Of a stretch of 33,957 bases of DNA, positions 19,160 to 30,181 are shown one piece after another (position 1 is the stretch's first letter; every line of letters starts with the position of its first letter). The notes below the pieces were generated by a model. That model was not told the DNA's origin and ran no database searches. It saw only the letters and a list, made by a program, of their open reading frames with translations. A program made the position numbers and the translations under genes. Location: contig NZ_JAACYS010000026.1 of assembly GCF_009996845.1 (NCBI RefSeq), positions 1 to 33,957 on the forward strand. The letters are read 5' to 3'. Origin of the DNA: Pallidibacillus pasinlerensis. Lineage in GTDB: Bacteria > Bacillota > Bacilli > Bacillales > Caldibacillaceae.

Positions 19160-19577
19160 TCTTATCCTCCTTTCTTTGTTCAGCTTTTAACAATGCTCGT
19201 TCAACGACTTGTTCCAATCGTTCGAAATCTTGCTTTAAATACAAGTATCCAATTAAAGCTTCGAATGCTGTACTATACCGATATGTTTGTACATCTGTAT
19301 TTTTTGGAACAGAATTACTTTTAGCATTTCTTCCACGTCTTACAACAGCTTCTTCTTCACTTGTTAAAAAACCTTCCTCGAGAAAGCTATGAATAATATA
19401 ATTTTGTGCCTTTGCTGACACAAATTCAATTGAGCTTTTTTGTAAAAGGTGTGGTTTTACGTGACCTTTTTCTAACAAGTGACGCCGCACATATAATTCA
19501 TATACGGCGTCACCCATATAAGCTAAAGCTAAACTATTTAAAGTTTTTGCATCGGTCGCAAACTTGTTGATTAACAT
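19149..19577 (-). CDS. mrnC: Mini-ribonuclease III
   Basis: Mini-III is a dimeric RNase III-type enzyme without the double-stranded RNA-binding domain; in Bacillus it matures 23S rRNA ends. The 142-residue protein contains the catalytic helix [16 protein letters not shown] (residues 18-33) and the second acidic segment [12 protein letters not shown]. The ATG follows GAGGAT by about eight bases and starts five bases after cysS. Its 3' end overlaps rlmB, matching the Bacillus arrangement. Confidence 0.95.
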   Translation of the reverse strand: MLINKFATDAKTLNSLALAYMGDAVYELYVRRHLLEKGHVKPHLLQKSSIEFVSAKAQNYIIHSFLEEGFLTSEEEAVVRRGRNAKSNSVPKNTDVQTYRYSTAFEALIGYLYLKQDFERLEQVVERALLKAEQRKEDKNGK

Positions 19578-19582
19578 GCAAT

Positions 19583-20986
19583 TTATCCTCTTTTCCAGCG
19601 TGTACCTTGTGGTGTATCTTCTAAAATAATATTCATCGATTTTAACTTGTCACGAATGTCATCGGCTGTTTTAAAATCACGATTTTTCCGAGCTTCAATC
19701 CGTTGTGCAATTAATTGTTCAATTTCTTCATCTAATAATTCTTCATTTTCTTGTTCAAGGGAAAGACCTAAACAATCAAACAAATCCTCAAAGGTTTTTA
19801 AGTACTGTTCAATTACTTTCGTTGAGGTTGTTTTTTCCATTAAGTAATAGTTGGCAGATTTTGCAAGTTCAAACAATACAGTAATAGCATTCGCTGTATT
19901 AAAATCATCATCCATTTCTTTAATGAATTGATTGCGATATTCATTAATTTGTTCTAACCATTTTTCATCATTATCCGTTAAATTTGTACTTGATTCTAAA
20001 CGATATTTTAAATTTGAATAAGCAGTTTGCAAACGTTCTAAAGATGACTTTGCATTATTTAATAATTCGTCACTGTAATTAATTGGATGACGATAATGAA
20101 CAGACAACATAAAAAAGCGAAGTACATTTGGATCATGCTTTTTAATAATTTCATGGACAAGGACGAAGTTACCTAATGACTTCGACATTTTTTCGTTATT
20201 AATATTAATATATCCGTTATGCATCCAATAATTAGCGAAAGGTTTACCAGTTAAACTTTCTGTTTGGGCGATTTCGTTTTCATGGTGTGGGAATGATAAA
20301 TCTTGTCCGCCAGCATGAATATCAATTGTATCACCTAAATACTTTCTCGCCATCGCGGAGCATTCAATATGCCAGCCAGGTCTACCTTTCCCCCATGGAC
20401 TTTCCCAATATACTTCACCTGGTTTTGCTGCTTTCCAAAGAGCAAAGTCAAGTGGATCTTCTTTCTTCTCACCAACTTCAATCCGTGCACCTAAATGAAG
20501 ATCATCAACGGATTGATGAGAAAGCTTTCCATAATCTTCAAATTTTTTCGTACGGAAATATACATCACCATCAGATTCATAAGCATAGCCTTTATCAATC
20601 AATCCTTGAATAAATTCGATAATTTCATCCATATTTTCTGTAACACGTGGGTGGTGTGTTGCATGTTTGCACCCTAATGCCGTAACGTCATCAAAATATG
20701 CTTGAATAAATCGTTCAGCCAGTGAAAATACGTCTTCATTTTGTTCATTTGCCGCACGAATGATTTTATCGTCTACATCGGTAAAGTTAGAAATATAATT
20801 AACTTCATATCCACGAAATTCTAAATAACGACGGACCGTGTCAAAAACAATTGCAGGGCGTGCATTACCTATATGAATATAATTATAAACGGTCGGTCCG
20901 CACACATACATTTTTACTTTACCTTCTTCAATTGGAATAAAGTCTTCTTTCTTTTGCGTTAATGTATTATAGATTTTTATTGACAA
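19583..20986 (-). CDS. cysS: Cysteinyl-tRNA synthetase
   Basis: A class I synthetase that charges tRNA-Cys. The 467-residue protein has the zinc ligand C29, HIGN at 38-41, the zinc-site segments WHIECSAMA and [10 protein letters not shown], and [10 protein letters not shown] near 265. The C-terminal anticodon-binding region is complete. The start is TTG at 20986, with AAGGAG eight bases upstream, and overlaps the end of cysE by 10 bases. Expression is expected to follow the upstream tRNA-Cys T-box. Confidence 0.97.
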   Translation of the reverse strand: MSIKIYNTLTQKKEDFIPIEEGKVKMYVCGPTVYNYIHIGNARPAIVFDTVRRYLEFRGYEVNYISNFTDVDDKIIRAANEQNEDVFSLAERFIQAYFDDVTALGCKHATHHPRVTENMDEIIEFIQGLIDKGYAYESDGDVYFRTKKFEDYGKLSHQSVDDLHLGARIEVGEKKEDPLDFALWKAAKPGEVYWESPWGKGRPGWHIECSAMARKYLGDTIDIHAGGQDLSFPHHENEIAQTESLTGKPFANYWMHNGYININNEKMSKSLGNFVLVHEIIKKHDPNVLRFFMLSVHYRHPINYSDELLNNAKSSLERLQTAYSNLKYRLESSTNLTDNDEKWLEQINEYRNQFIKEMDDDFNTANAITVLFELAKSANYYLMEKTTSTKVIEQYLKTFEDLFDCLGLSLEQENEELLDEEIEQLIAQRIEARKNRDFKTADDIRDKLKSMNIILEDTPQGTRWKRG

Positions 20987-21639
20987 CTTCTAAACTCCTT
21001 TCTTTCCTTGCGCAACTCATCAAGTTCTTTTTGTAGTTCTTCAATTTGTTTCTCCATTGTTTTAATTCGATCATATACCGGATCTGGTAAGTCACCATGA
21101 TTTAAATCCTTTTTAATTCGTTTACCATCTTGAATAACAACTTTACCTGGAATACCTACGACTGTTGCATTTGGAGGTACGTCCTTTAATACTACCGCTC
21201 CAGCCCCAACTTTTGAATTTTCACCTATCGTAATAGAACCTAACACTTTTGCCCCACTAGCAACAAGAACATTATCTTTCAAAGTTGGATGACGTTTCCC
21301 CTTTTCTTTTCCTGTCCCACCTAGTGTAACACCTTGGTAAAGTGTTACATTATCACCAATCTCACATGTTTCTCCGATAACGACACCCATTCCATGGTCA
21401 ATAAATAGTCTTCTCCCTATTCTCGCACCTGGATGGATTTCAATGCCCGTGAAAAATCGACTAATTTGTGAAATTAAACGCGCAATAAACTTCATGTTTT
21501 TGCGATAAAACCAATGTGCGAATCTGTGGGCCCAGATTGCATGTAAACCCGAATAAGTTAACACAACTTCCAACACACTACGAGCTGCAGGATCCTGTTC
21601 GAAGACAACCTCAATATCTTCTTTAATTCGTTTAAACAT
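20977..21639 (-). CDS. cysE: Serine O-acetyltransferase
   Basis: CysE makes O-acetylserine from serine and acetyl-CoA, the first step of cysteine synthesis. The 220-residue protein begins [21 protein letters not shown], has the left-handed beta-helix hexapeptide region around residues 65-175, and contains the catalytic [16 protein letters not shown]. The ATG at 21639 has AGGGGTG six bases upstream; the GTG three codons earlier falls within that site. It lacks the long N-terminal extension of enterobacterial CysE, as usual in Bacillus. A T-box leader precedes it. Confidence 0.96.
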   Translation of the reverse strand: MFKRIKEDIEVVFEQDPAARSVLEVVLTYSGLHAIWAHRFAHWFYRKNMKFIARLISQISRFFTGIEIHPGARIGRRLFIDHGMGVVIGETCEIGDNVTLYQGVTLGGTGKEKGKRHPTLKDNVLVASGAKVLGSITIGENSKVGAGAVVLKDVPPNATVVGIPGKVVIQDGKRIKKDLNHGDLPDPVYDRIKTMEKQIEELQKELDELRKERKEFRSCQ

Positions 21640-21729
21640 TCGAATCACCCCTATTTGGAATTTTTATCCTTGTTTTCTCCCCTTAATTCCAACTTGTTTG
21701 ACTGATTTACTTCACAAATTTCTTCCAAT

Positions 21730-22019
21730 AAAAAACGCCTCTGCCGTTAGACAGAGACGCTTTTTAGCGCGGTTCCACTCTGTTTAGACAATCCACTATT
21801 CATAAAACACACGTGGTTGTCTCAACTCTTCCTGTTAACGGCAGGTTCCCGCCTTTATCTACTGAACAAAAAGTTGTTCGATAAAGGGCTCAGAGGTGCA
21901 TTTCAATATTGAGTGGCTTTAGGTCACTTTCAGCCGGTGATGACCCTCTCTGAAAAAGCATCAATACCTACTTCTCCTCTTCAAAGCTTTCACTTTGATA
22001 AATTTTTTATTTGTATCAT
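21730..22019 (-). promoter_or_regulatory. T-box riboswitch (tRNA-Cys) for cysE-cysS
   Basis: This fills most of the 406-base gltX-cysE gap. The T-box AGAGTGGAACCGCGC is at 21767-21781. The terminator pairs CGTCTCTG (21752-21759) with CGCCTCTG (21736-21743) and ends in six T residues. Stem I shows AGAGG/CCTCT at its base, the GAAGTAGG S-turn and the CAGAGAGGG distal loop. The specifier position reads TGC at 21898-21900 in GAAATGCACCTCTGAG, a cysteine codon. Uncharged tRNA-Cys should favour read-through into cysE and cysS. Confidence 0.93.
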
Positions 22020-22025
22020 TACTAT

Positions 22026-22054
22026 ATTATACTTTTTTCAAAATGTTAATCCAA
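22026..22054 (-). promoter_or_regulatory. Sigma-A promoter of the cys T-box operon
   Basis: TTGGAT (22049-22054, inside the last gltX codons), 17 bp, and a perfect TATAAT (22026-22031). The transcript would begin near 22019, just before stem I of the T-box. Confidence 0.78.
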
Positions 22055-23503
22055 AAGACTTTGAATTCTTTGAATAACTTTTTCTTTCCCTAATAACTCA
22101 ATTGTTTCACCTAATGAAGGACCGTGAGTTTGACCGGATACAGCAACCCGAATCGGCATAAATAGTTTTTTACCTTTAACACCTGTTGCTTTTTGTACGC
22201 GTTTAATAGCGCCCATAACTTCTGATGAAACAAATGGTTCAACTTGTTCCAATTCTTGTAATAATCCTTTTAATACTTCTGGTACATGGTCTTCTTTTAA
22301 AACTGCTTGTTCTTCTTCTCCGTACTCAATTTGATCTTTGAAGAACAAGTCTGTTAATGGAACAATTTCTGCTCCGTAACTCATTTGTTCTTGGTAAAGA
22401 GCAATTAGTTTACGTGCAAATTCTAATTCTTCTCCAGAAGGATTTTCAGAAATTCTACCTGCTTTAATTAAATGGGGTAAAGAAAGTTCTACTACTTTAT
22501 CTAAATCTGCCGCTTTTATATATTGATTATTCATCCAAGTTAGTTTGTTTCGATCAAACACAGCTGGGGATTTAGATAAACGGTTTGGATCAAATATTTC
22601 TATTAATTGTTCTTTAGAGAAAATTTCCTCTTCACCCACCGGTGACCAACCAAGTAAGGTAATGAAGTTGAACAGAGCTTCTGGAAGATATCCTAACTCC
22701 TCGTACTGCTCCATAAATTGGATAATTGTTTCATCCCGTTTACTTAATTTTTTATGATTTTCATTCACAATTAATGTCATATGCCCAAAAATTGGTGGTT
22801 CCCAATCGAAAGCTTCATAAATCATTAATTGTTTTGGCGTATTAGAAATATGATCATCACCACGTAATACGTGAGTAATTTTCATTAAATGGTCATCGAT
22901 TGCTACCGCGAAGTTGTACGTAGGCACGCCATTCTTTTTAACAATAACCCAATCGCCAATATCAGCAGATTCGAAGGAAACTTCATCTTTCACGATATCA
23001 TTGAATTTATATGTTTTCCCTTCAGGTACTCGGAAACGAATACTAGGTTTTCTGCCTTCATTTTCTAATTTTTCTTGTTCCTCTTTAGTTAGATGGCGAC
23101 ATTTGCCTGAGTATTGTGGTGCTGCAATTCCACGAGCTCTTTGGGCTTCACGATCTTGTTCCAGCTCTTCTTCAGTACAATAACATTTATAAGCAAGTCC
23201 TCTATCTAATAAGTCCTCATAATACTTTTTATAAATGTCAAGTCGTTCAGATTGGCGATACGGACCATAGTCACCGCCGACATCAATACTTTCATCCCAA
23301 TCAATGCCTAGCCATTTTAAATATTTTAATTGGCTTTGCTCTCCACCTTCGATATTTCTCTTTTCATCTGTATCTTCAATACGGATAATTAATTTCCCGT
23401 TTTGATTTCTTGCAAATAAATAGTTAAAAAGTGCTGTCCTTGCATTTCCAATATGTAAGTGGCCAGTCGGGCTTGGCGCATAGCGAACGCGAATCGTACT
23501 CAT
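22046..23503 (-). CDS. gltX: Glutamyl-tRNA synthetase
   Basis: A class I synthetase charging tRNA-Glu; in Bacillus-type bacteria it usually also charges tRNA-Gln for the amidotransferase route. The product is 485 residues from ATG at 23503 ([20 protein letters not shown]), with GGAGG nine bases upstream; ten further upstream codons are not conserved. The HIGH motif is HLHIG at 15-19 and the KMSKS equivalent is KLSKR near 250. CYCTEEELE with cysteines follows near residue 105. No specific regulator is seen. Confidence 0.97.
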   Translation of the reverse strand: MSTIRVRYAPSPTGHLHIGNARTALFNYLFARNQNGKLIIRIEDTDEKRNIEGGEQSQLKYLKWLGIDWDESIDVGGDYGPYRQSERLDIYKKYYEDLLDRGLAYKCYCTEEELEQDREAQRARGIAAPQYSGKCRHLTKEEQEKLENEGRKPSIRFRVPEGKTYKFNDIVKDEVSFESADIGDWVIVKKNGVPTYNFAVAIDDHLMKITHVLRGDDHISNTPKQLMIYEAFDWEPPIFGHMTLIVNENHKKLSKRDETIIQFMEQYEELGYLPEALFNFITLLGWSPVGEEEIFSKEQLIEIFDPNRLSKSPAVFDRNKLTWMNNQYIKAADLDKVVELSLPHLIKAGRISENPSGEELEFARKLIALYQEQMSYGAEIVPLTDLFFKDQIEYGEEEQAVLKEDHVPEVLKGLLQELEQVEPFVSSEVMGAIKRVQKATGVKGKKLFMPIRVAVSGQTHGPSLGETIELLGKEKVIQRIQSLLD

Positions 23504-23547
23504 CACATTTAACCTCCAGTATTCAAATAACAATGCTTTTTATGTAT

Positions 23548-23577
23548 ATTTTACAAACATATTTTATTTTACACCAA
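23548..23577 (-). promoter_or_regulatory. Possible promoter of gltX
   Basis: TTGGTG (23572-23577), 18 bp, TAAAAT (23548-23553) in the ispF-gltX gap. It is a moderate match in AT-rich sequence. Confidence 0.4.
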
Positions 23578-23606
23578 AATATAAGTACTTTGTTAAGTAA
23601 TATAAG

Positions 23607-24089
23607 CTATTTTTCTATTTTTTCAAGAAGAACGACTGAAAGTGCTGCAATACCTTCTTCTCGACCTATTGAACCTAATTTCTCATTTGTTGTTGCCTTT
23701 ACATTTACTTGATCTTTTTCTGCATCTAAAAGCTTCGCGATATTTTCTTTCATCTCAATGATATAAGGAGCCATTTTCGGTTTTTGAGCTATTATTGTAC
23801 AATCTACATTTCCTAATTTATATCCCATACCTTTCACCTTATTCCAAATATCAGTTAATAAATATGCTGAATCTGCATTTTTATAAGCAGCATCCGTATC
23901 TGGAAAATGAGTACCAATATCTCCTAAACCAACCGCTCCCAAAATCGCATCTGTTATCGCGTGTAATAATACATCTGCATCGGAATGACCAAGTAACCCC
24001 TTTTCATACGGAATATTAATTCCACCGATAATTAGTGGTCTCCCCTCGACTAATTGATGAACATCATATCCTTGTCCAATTCGAAACAT
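23607..24089 (-). CDS. ispF: 2-C-methyl-D-erythritol 2,4-cyclodiphosphate synthase
   Basis: IspF cyclises CDP-ME-2-phosphate in the MEP route to isoprenoids. The 160-residue protein has the metal-binding GYDVHQL (residues 7-13), the [19 protein letters not shown] segment near 34-52 and [16 protein letters not shown] near the C-terminus. GAGGAG precedes the ATG by eight bases. It follows ispD, which makes its pathway precursor two steps earlier, by 62 bases. No fusion with ispD is present. Confidence 0.97.
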   Translation of the reverse strand: MFRIGQGYDVHQLVEGRPLIIGGINIPYEKGLLGHSDADVLLHAITDAILGAVGLGDIGTHFPDTDAAYKNADSAYLLTDIWNKVKGMGYKLGNVDCTIIAQKPKMAPYIIEMKENIAKLLDAEKDQVNVKATTNEKLGSIGREEGIAALSVVLLEKIEK

Positions 24090-24151
24090 ACTTGTATCTC
24101 CTCTTCTTTAAAAAGATTTTCGTTTTTTGTTTGCATATTTTGAGGCTAGTA

Positions 24152-24838
24152 TTATTTTTCATTAATTCCCTTTATAATAGCTTCAGCAAAATATAAATCC
24201 TCTTTTGTTGTGATTTTAATATTATTATAGTCTCCTTCAACAATCTCGACATGGTGACCAATTCTCTCCACTAAGCTAGCATCATCCGTTCCGGTGAATC
24301 CATCCATCTCTGCCTTTTCATAAGCTTCCTTTAATAACGATAGCTTGAATGCTTGAGGTGTTTGGATGGACCATAGTTCCGATCGATCAAACGTTTCCTG
24401 AACGATGCCATCTTTTGCTCTTTTTATCGTATCCTTTACAGGCACCGCCAAAATAGCGGCACTTTTTTCACTTGTAACTTGGACTAGTTTTTGAATATGT
24501 TCAATACGAACAAACGGTCTTGCTCCATCATGAACAAGTACAATACACTCTTCTTTAATTCTTTTTAAACCTTCATAAACACTTTCTTGTCTTTCTCGTC
24601 CACCCTTTACGATTGCTTTTACTTTCATAAATTTATAAGAACGAACGAGCTCTTCCATAAAATCCCGGTCCTGCTCATTAACGACTAAAACGATCGACGA
24701 ACACCATGGATCGTTTTCAAAAACATTAAGAGTGTAAGCAATAATCGGTTTATCTTGTAAACTAATCCGTAATTTATTTGTCCCAATCCCCATTCTTTTC
24801 CCCATACCTGCGGCTGGGATTACTACATTATATTTCAT
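24152..24838 (-). CDS. ispD: 2-C-methyl-D-erythritol 4-phosphate cytidylyltransferase
   Basis: IspD transfers CMP to MEP in the non-mevalonate isoprenoid pathway. The product is 228 residues from ATG at 24838 (MKYNVVIPAAGMGKRMG), with AGGGG seven bases upstream; the frame is open 11 codons further but without family similarity. The nucleotide-binding PAAGMGKRM is at residues 8-16, VLVHDGARPFV near 100 and TDDASLVE near 190. It is preceded by a terminator-like hairpin after yacL, but I see no clear promoter of its own. Confidence 0.97.
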   Translation of the reverse strand: MKYNVVIPAAGMGKRMGIGTNKLRISLQDKPIIAYTLNVFENDPWCSSIVLVVNEQDRDFMEELVRSYKFMKVKAIVKGGRERQESVYEGLKRIKEECIVLVHDGARPFVRIEHIQKLVQVTSEKSAAILAVPVKDTIKRAKDGIVQETFDRSELWSIQTPQAFKLSLLKEAYEKAEMDGFTGTDDASLVERIGHHVEIVEGDYNNIKITTKEDLYFAEAIIKGINEK

Positions 24839-24879
24839 ATAAATTCCCCTGTTTTTGTATATTATTTCCAATTATAATA

Positions 24880-24918
24880 ATAAAATAAGGGAGACCTTAG
24901 TTCAAATACTGATCTCCC
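24880..24918 (-). terminator. Terminator after yacL
   Basis: GGGAGATC pairs with GGTCTCCC (8 bp, one G-U), with AGT/ACT inside, followed by TTATTTTATTATTAT. It is 21 bases past the yacL stop and likely reduces read-through into ispD. Confidence 0.7.
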
Positions 24919-24939
24919 ATTCAACAAAAGTTCTTATTA

Positions 24940-26028
24940 TTATAAAGCCTTTTCTAATAATTTTGGTTTTGCAAATATCATTCGACCTGCCGATGTTTGT
25001 AATACACTTGTTACAAGTACATTTATTGTTTTACCGATATAATTTCTTCCTTCTTCAACGACTATCATCGTACCGTCATCTAAATAGGCAATCCCTTGAT
25101 TTTGTTCTTTACCATCTTTAATAACAAGAACATCCATTTCTTCCCCTGGTAAAACAACTGGTTTTAATGCATTAGCCAAGTCATTTATGTTTAAAACCTT
25201 CACCTTTTGTAATTCACATACTTTATTTAAATTAAAGTCATTCGTAACTACCGTACCATTTGTCAATTTCGCCAACTTAACTAATTTACTATCAACTTCT
25301 TGTATATCTTCAAAATCGCCGTCATAAATTTCTACCTTAATCGGCAATTCTTTTTGAATTTTATTTAATATATCGAGACCTCTTCTACCTCGATTTCGTT
25401 TTAACACATCTGAGGAATCTGCAATGTGCTGTAATTCTAAAAGTACAAATTGTGGAATAACAATAGTCCCTTCTAAAAATCCAGTTTTGCATATATCGGC
25501 GATTCGACCGTCTATAATTACACTCGTATCAAGAATTTTTAACCGTGAGCCTTGTGCTTTTTGACTTTCTTCATCGATTGCCTTCTTCTTACTTCCACGA
25601 TTTGTAAATATACTCATTAATTCTTCTCGCTTCTTAAATCCAACTTGGAAGCCAAGATAACCAAACAATAAAGTAAGAATAATTGGAACAATATCATTAA
25701 GAATTGGGAATAGGATGGAATCCAATGCAGAGTTAATTAAAAACGCAACAATTAATCCTAAAATCAGTCCAATAGTACCAGTTAATAGTTCAGCAACTGG
25801 CGCCTTTAACAATTTTTCTTCCAACCACTTTATAATATTAATTACATAATTCACAACCCAAAATGTCATAAGGAAAAATATAATAGCACCTAAAATAGCT
25901 GAAATGTAAGGATTATTGAGGAACGTGAGATGATTTATATTCAATAATTTATAAACAAATGGGAGTAATAAGACACCTAAAGTTCCTCCGATTAGTAGAA
26001 AACATATTTGTACAATTCTTTTGAGCAA
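24940..26028 (-). CDS. Membrane PIN-TRAM domain protein YacL
   Basis: The 362-residue protein has four predicted membrane segments in its first 130 residues, a PIN nuclease-like domain ([14 protein letters not shown] near 165-178, [12 protein letters not shown] near 265), and a C-terminal TRAM-like RNA-binding domain. Its exact role is not established to my knowledge. I start at TTG 26028 ([10 protein letters not shown]), which aligns with B. subtilis YacL and has GGAGGTG six bases upstream. An in-frame TTG eleven codons earlier lies in a duplicated region. The usual upstream partner disA is missing. Confidence 0.9.
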   Translation of the reverse strand: MLKRIVQICFLLIGGTLGVLLLPFVYKLLNINHLTFLNNPYISAILGAIIFFLMTFWVVNYVINIIKWLEEKLLKAPVAELLTGTIGLILGLIVAFLINSALDSILFPILNDIVPIILTLLFGYLGFQVGFKKREELMSIFTNRGSKKKAIDEESQKAQGSRLKILDTSVIIDGRIADICKTGFLEGTIVIPQFVLLELQHIADSSDVLKRNRGRRGLDILNKIQKELPIKVEIYDGDFEDIQEVDSKLVKLAKLTNGTVVTNDFNLNKVCELQKVKVLNINDLANALKPVVLPGEEMDVLVIKDGKEQNQGIAYLDDGTMIVVEEGRNYIGKTINVLVTSVLQTSAGRMIFAKPKLLEKAL

Positions 26029-26122
26029 ATTGTTCACCTCCACATAATTCATTATAAACAATTACACATTTTTGAATTGTTCACCTCCACATACTTCATT
26101 ATAAACAATTACACATTTTTGA
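26029..26122 (-). repeat. 47-bp tandem duplication at yacL ribosome binding site
   Basis: Positions 26029-26075 and 26076-26122 are identical except at one base (26047 A, 26094 C). Each copy holds a GGAGGTG Shine-Dalgarno and a TATAAT-like box. Only the copy nearest yacL is placed correctly before its TTG start. It is a recent direct duplication in the gap where disA would be expected. Confidence 0.95.
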
Positions 26123-26156
26123 AACGTATAATTACTAAATTATTTATGAAATGTTA

Positions 26157-26183
26157 GGATTATGAAATATTATTTCATAATCC
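26157..26183. repeat. Perfect 27-base palindrome after radA
   Basis: GGATTATGAAAT and its exact complement ATTTCATAATCC flank a three-base loop, seven bases past the radA stop. There is no U-tract on the minus strand, so it is a weak terminator at best. It could be a stabilising 3' hairpin or the trace of a small inverted-repeat element. Confidence 0.8.
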
Positions 26184-26190
26184 GTTACAC

Positions 26191-27573
26191 TTAATCATTT
26201 AGTGCTTTTTGTATTGCCTCTTTAATCATGGATACACCTATAACCTCTATGTTTCTAGAATTTACCCAATTTCCGATATTATTTTTTGGTACGAACACAC
26301 GTTTGAACCCTAATTTTTCAACTTCTTTAACACGTTGATCAATTCTCGACACTCTTCTCACTTCACCCATTAGGCCAACTTCACCAATGAAACAATCCGT
26401 TGCTCTTGTCGGTTTGTCATAAAAACTCGATGCTAAACTAATAGCAACAGCTAAATCAATGGCAGGTTCATCAAGCTTTACACCACCTGCTGCTTTTAAA
26501 TATGCATCTTGATTTTGTAATAAAAGACCAGCCCGCTTTTCAAGAACAGCCATCAAAAGAGTTACCCGACTATGATCAATACCCGTTGCCATTCTCCGCG
26601 GATTTCCAAAACTTGTTGGAGTGAGTAGTGCTTGAATCTCAACTAATATTGGACGTGTCCCTTCCATTGAAGCAACAACAGATGAACCAGATGCACCTTG
26701 TAGACGTTCTTCTAAAAATACATCTGAAGGATTAGCTACATCAATTAAACCTTCTTCTTTCATTTCGAAAATACCTATTTCATTCGTAGAACCGAAACGG
26801 TTTTTTACTGCTCGTAAAATACGGAAAGTATGGTGTCTTTCCCCTTCAAAATATAAAACGGTATCCACCATATGTTCGAGTAAACGAGGACCAGCAATTG
26901 CACCTTCTTTTGTCACATGCCCGACGATAAAGATCGGGATATTCATCGTTTTTGCTATACGCATTAATTCACTTGTTGTTTCTCTCACTTGTGATACGGA
27001 ACCAGGAGCTGAAGTAATATCAGGATGGAATATCGTTTGGATGGAGTCAATGACGGCAAAATCCGGTTGTAATTCATTTATCGTGTGTTCAATATAATGT
27101 AGATTTGTTTCAGCATAAACATAAAGGTTTTCTGAATTAATCCCTAATCGTTCTGCTCTTAGTTTTGTCTGTTTAACAGACTCTTCTCCTGAAATATATA
27201 TAACTTTTAAACCGCTACTTGCCAATTGATTGGATACTTGTAATAACAAAGTGGATTTTCCGATTCCAGGATCTCCCCCTATTAAGACAAGTGAACCATT
27301 TACAATTCCGCCACCTAATACACGATTTAATTCTTTAGATTTTGTAAAAGTTCGTGGCGCTTCTTGTGATTCAACATTTTTTAACGAAACTGCTTTAATC
27401 TCCGAACCAGTTACTTTTGCAGAATGGGAAAAAACTGCCCGACGGTTTCCTTTTACTTCTTGGATTTCTTCAACGAGCGTATTCCATTTACTACAACTTG
27501 GACATCTCCCCATCCATTTCGCTGTTTCATAACCACATTCGGAACAAACAAATTTTGTTTTAATCTTTGCCAT
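26191..27573 (-). CDS. radA: DNA repair protein RadA
   Basis: RadA (Sms) is a RecA-like helicase that extends recombination intermediates. The 460-residue protein has the zinc finger C10, C13, C24, C27, the Walker [10 protein letters not shown] at 99-107, the KNRFG motif near 255 and a Lon-like C-terminal domain from about 290. AGGGG precedes the ATG. In Bacillus radA is followed by disA, whose product RadA contacts; here a 130-base gap and yacL follow instead. Confidence 0.97.
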   Translation of the reverse strand: MAKIKTKFVCSECGYETAKWMGRCPSCSKWNTLVEEIQEVKGNRRAVFSHSAKVTGSEIKAVSLKNVESQEAPRTFTKSKELNRVLGGGIVNGSLVLIGGDPGIGKSTLLLQVSNQLASSGLKVIYISGEESVKQTKLRAERLGINSENLYVYAETNLHYIEHTINELQPDFAVIDSIQTIFHPDITSAPGSVSQVRETTSELMRIAKTMNIPIFIVGHVTKEGAIAGPRLLEHMVDTVLYFEGERHHTFRILRAVKNRFGSTNEIGIFEMKEEGLIDVANPSDVFLEERLQGASGSSVVASMEGTRPILVEIQALLTPTSFGNPRRMATGIDHSRVTLLMAVLEKRAGLLLQNQDAYLKAAGGVKLDEPAIDLAVAISLASSFYDKPTRATDCFIGEVGLMGEVRRVSRIDQRVKEVEKLGFKRVFVPKNNIGNWVNSRNIEVIGVSMIKEAIQKALND

Positions 27574-27645
27574 ATATGTTCCCCTTCAAGTTTGATGTAT
27601 ATTTTTGTTTATAAAATAACCTTCATTTTGTAATTATTCTCCCAT

Positions 27646-27703
27646 AAAAAAAGGGAGGAAGGCAACCCCACTAAAGATTTATATTCGGTAGTTGCCTTAT
27701 TCC
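27646..27703 (-). terminator. Terminator after clpC
   Basis: AAGGCAAC pairs with GTTGCCTT, and beyond a small internal loop GGA pairs with TCC; CTTTTTTT follows. The loop is long (about 24 bases). It lies some 30 bases past clpC and separates the CtsR operon from radA. Confidence 0.75.
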
Positions 27704-27733
27704 GACTTTTGTAGTATTCGCCTATACTCCCGT

Positions 27734-30166
27734 TTATGATAATACTTTTGAATTTGGTCGTACGACAAATTTGTCGTCTTCTACATCGATAATTACCTTT
27801 TGACCACTTGATATATTTCCCTTTAATAGTTCCTCAGATAGTAAATCCTCAATATTTTTCTGGATTGCACGTCTTAATGGTCTTGCTCCATATTCAGGGT
27901 CATTACCCTCTTCAACAATTTTATCTCTTGCACTTTCCGTTAACTCTAATTCAATCTCTTGTTCTTGTAGACGTTTAAGCAATGTATTCAATAGTAAATC
28001 GACAATTTTTCCTAAATGCTCTTTTTCTAAAGCATGGAACACAATTATTTCATCAACACGGTTGATAAATTCTGGACGGAAAGCTTTTTTCAATTCTTCT
28101 AACACTTTATCTTTCATATCTTTATAATCTTGATTACTATCTTGGACATTAAAACCAACGTATTTATTACGTTTTAATGACTCTGCACCGATATTTGATG
28201 TCATAATCACAATCGTATTGCGGAAGTCTACTGTACGTCCTTTTGAATCCGTTAAACGACCGTCTTCTAATACTTGAAGTAAGATATTAAATACATCCGG
28301 GTGAGCTTTTTCGATTTCATCAAGTAAAATAACTGAATATGGTTTCCGCCGTACTTTTTCCGTTAATTGACCACCTTCATCATAACCAACATATCCTGGC
28401 GGTGAACCAACTAAGCGGGATGTCGAATGTTTCTCCATATATTCAGACATATCAATGCGTATCATTGCATCTTCATCACCGAACATTGCTTCTGCTAATG
28501 CACGAGCAAGTTCAGTTTTTCCAACACCTGTTGGTCCTAAGAAGATAAATGAACCGATTGGACGTTTCGGATCTTTCAATCCAGCTCTTGCACGTCGAAC
28601 TGCTTTTGATACTGCTGTTACCGCCTCTTCTTGCCCAATAACACGTGAATGAAGAACTTCTTCAAGTTTTAATAACTTAGCCGTTTCTGTTTCTGCAATT
28701 TTTGATACCGGAATTCCCGTCCAGCTTGCAACGACACTTGCTACGTCATCAACAGTTACTTGACTATTCTCTTTTCCTTGTTTTTCTTTCCATTCTTTTT
28801 TCGTTTCTTCTAATTGTTCACGTAGTCTTTGTTCCATATCGCGTAATGATGCTGCTTTTTCAAACTCTTGACTTTGAACAGCTGCATCTTTTTCTTTCCG
28901 AACTTCATCAAGTTTTGCTTCTAATTCTTTTAAACTTGGTGGGGTTGCAAAACTACGTAAACGTACTTTTGAACTAGCTTCATCGATTACATCAATCGCT
29001 TTATCTGGTAAAAATCGGTCAGAAATGTAGCGATCTGATAATCTTACTGCTGCTTCAATGGCATCATCAGTAATAGCAACACGGTGATGTGCTTCATAAC
29101 GGTCACGAAGCCCTTTTAAAATTTGGATGGACTCTTCTAATGTTGGCTCATCAACAGTAATCGGTTGGAATCTCCGTTCTAGTGCTGCATCCTTTTCAAT
29201 ATATTTACGATATTCATCAAGGGTTGTCGCACCGATACATTGTAATTCTCCTCGTGCTAATGAAGGCTTTAAAATGTTGGACGCATCAATTGCACCTTCA
29301 GCTCCACCTGCACCAATTAACGTATGCAATTCATCGATGAATAAAATAATATTACCAGCTTGACGAATCTCATCCATCACTTTTTTCAAACGGTCTTCAA
29401 ACTCACCGCGATATTTAGTTCCAGCAACAACGGTCCCCATATCTAATGTCATAACCCGTTTGTTTCTTAATATTTCTGGTACTTCATTATTTACAATTTG
29501 TTGAGCTAATCCTTCAGCAATCGCTGTTTTTCCAACACCCGGTTCCCCAATTAATACTGGGTTATTTTTCGTTCTCCGGCTTAACACCTCAATAACTCGT
29601 TGAATTTCCTTACTACGTCCAATAACTGGGTCTAATCCACCTTCTCTTGCCACTTGAGTTAAGTCACGAGCTAAACTATCTAATGTCGGTGTATTTACAT
29701 TAGCCTGAGTACCGTTAGCAGCACCAGAGTCATTATTTCCTAATAATTGGAGTACTTGTTGACGTGCTTTGTTTAAGCTAACACCTAAATTACTTAGAAC
29801 ACGAGCAGCAACTCCCTCGCCCTCACGAATCAAACCGAGAAGAATATGTTCCGTTCCGACATAAGAATGACCTAATTTCCGAGCTTCGTCCATAGATAAC
29901 TCAATAACCTTTTTAGCTCTTGGTGTGTATTGAGGTGTTTGAATTTTTTCCTTTCCAACACCAATTAAATTTTCAACTTCTTTTTGAATCTTTTCCGATG
30001 TAAGTCCGATAGCAAATAATGCCTTAGCAGCAATACCTTCTCCTTCACGAACTAACCCTAACAAAATATGTTCGGTCCCTACATTACTATGATTTAAACG
30101 AATTGCTTCTTCTTGTGATAAAGCTAAAACCTTTTGAGCCCTTTCCGTAAATCGACCAAATAACAT
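27734..30166 (-). CDS. clpC: ATP-dependent Clp protease ATPase ClpC
   Basis: ClpC is the HSP100 unfoldase that feeds proteins to ClpP, including arginine-phosphorylated substrates marked by McsB. The 810-residue protein has two N-terminal Clp repeats (about 1-145), AAA domain 1 with GEPGVGKT near 206, a coiled-coil middle domain with a UVR-like segment near 415-450, AAA domain 2 with GPTGVGKT near 545, and the ClpP-docking VGF loop in KYVGFNVQ near 670. It is the last gene of the ctsR operon, 15 bases after mcsB. Confidence 0.98.
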   Translation of the reverse strand: MLFGRFTERAQKVLALSQEEAIRLNHSNVGTEHILLGLVREGEGIAAKALFAIGLTSEKIQKEVENLIGVGKEKIQTPQYTPRAKKVIELSMDEARKLGHSYVGTEHILLGLIREGEGVAARVLSNLGVSLNKARQQVLQLLGNNDSGAANGTQANVNTPTLDSLARDLTQVAREGGLDPVIGRSKEIQRVIEVLSRRTKNNPVLIGEPGVGKTAIAEGLAQQIVNNEVPEILRNKRVMTLDMGTVVAGTKYRGEFEDRLKKVMDEIRQAGNIILFIDELHTLIGAGGAEGAIDASNILKPSLARGELQCIGATTLDEYRKYIEKDAALERRFQPITVDEPTLEESIQILKGLRDRYEAHHRVAITDDAIEAAVRLSDRYISDRFLPDKAIDVIDEASSKVRLRSFATPPSLKELEAKLDEVRKEKDAAVQSQEFEKAASLRDMEQRLREQLEETKKEWKEKQGKENSQVTVDDVASVVASWTGIPVSKIAETETAKLLKLEEVLHSRVIGQEEAVTAVSKAVRRARAGLKDPKRPIGSFIFLGPTGVGKTELARALAEAMFGDEDAMIRIDMSEYMEKHSTSRLVGSPPGYVGYDEGGQLTEKVRRKPYSVILLDEIEKAHPDVFNILLQVLEDGRLTDSKGRTVDFRNTIVIMTSNIGAESLKRNKYVGFNVQDSNQDYKDMKDKVLEELKKAFRPEFINRVDEIIVFHALEKEHLGKIVDLLLNTLLKRLQEQEIELELTESARDKIVEEGNDPEYGARPLRRAIQKNIEDLLSEELLKGNISSGQKVIIDVEDDKFVVRPNSKVLS

Positions 30167-30181
30167 CGCATTTCCCCCTTT

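Noticed and set aside
26036-26075. A five-codon leader peptide (MCNCL) behind the duplicated Shine-Dalgarno
   Set aside because: The spacing is about 12 bases and the frame is explained by chance in the duplicated sequence.
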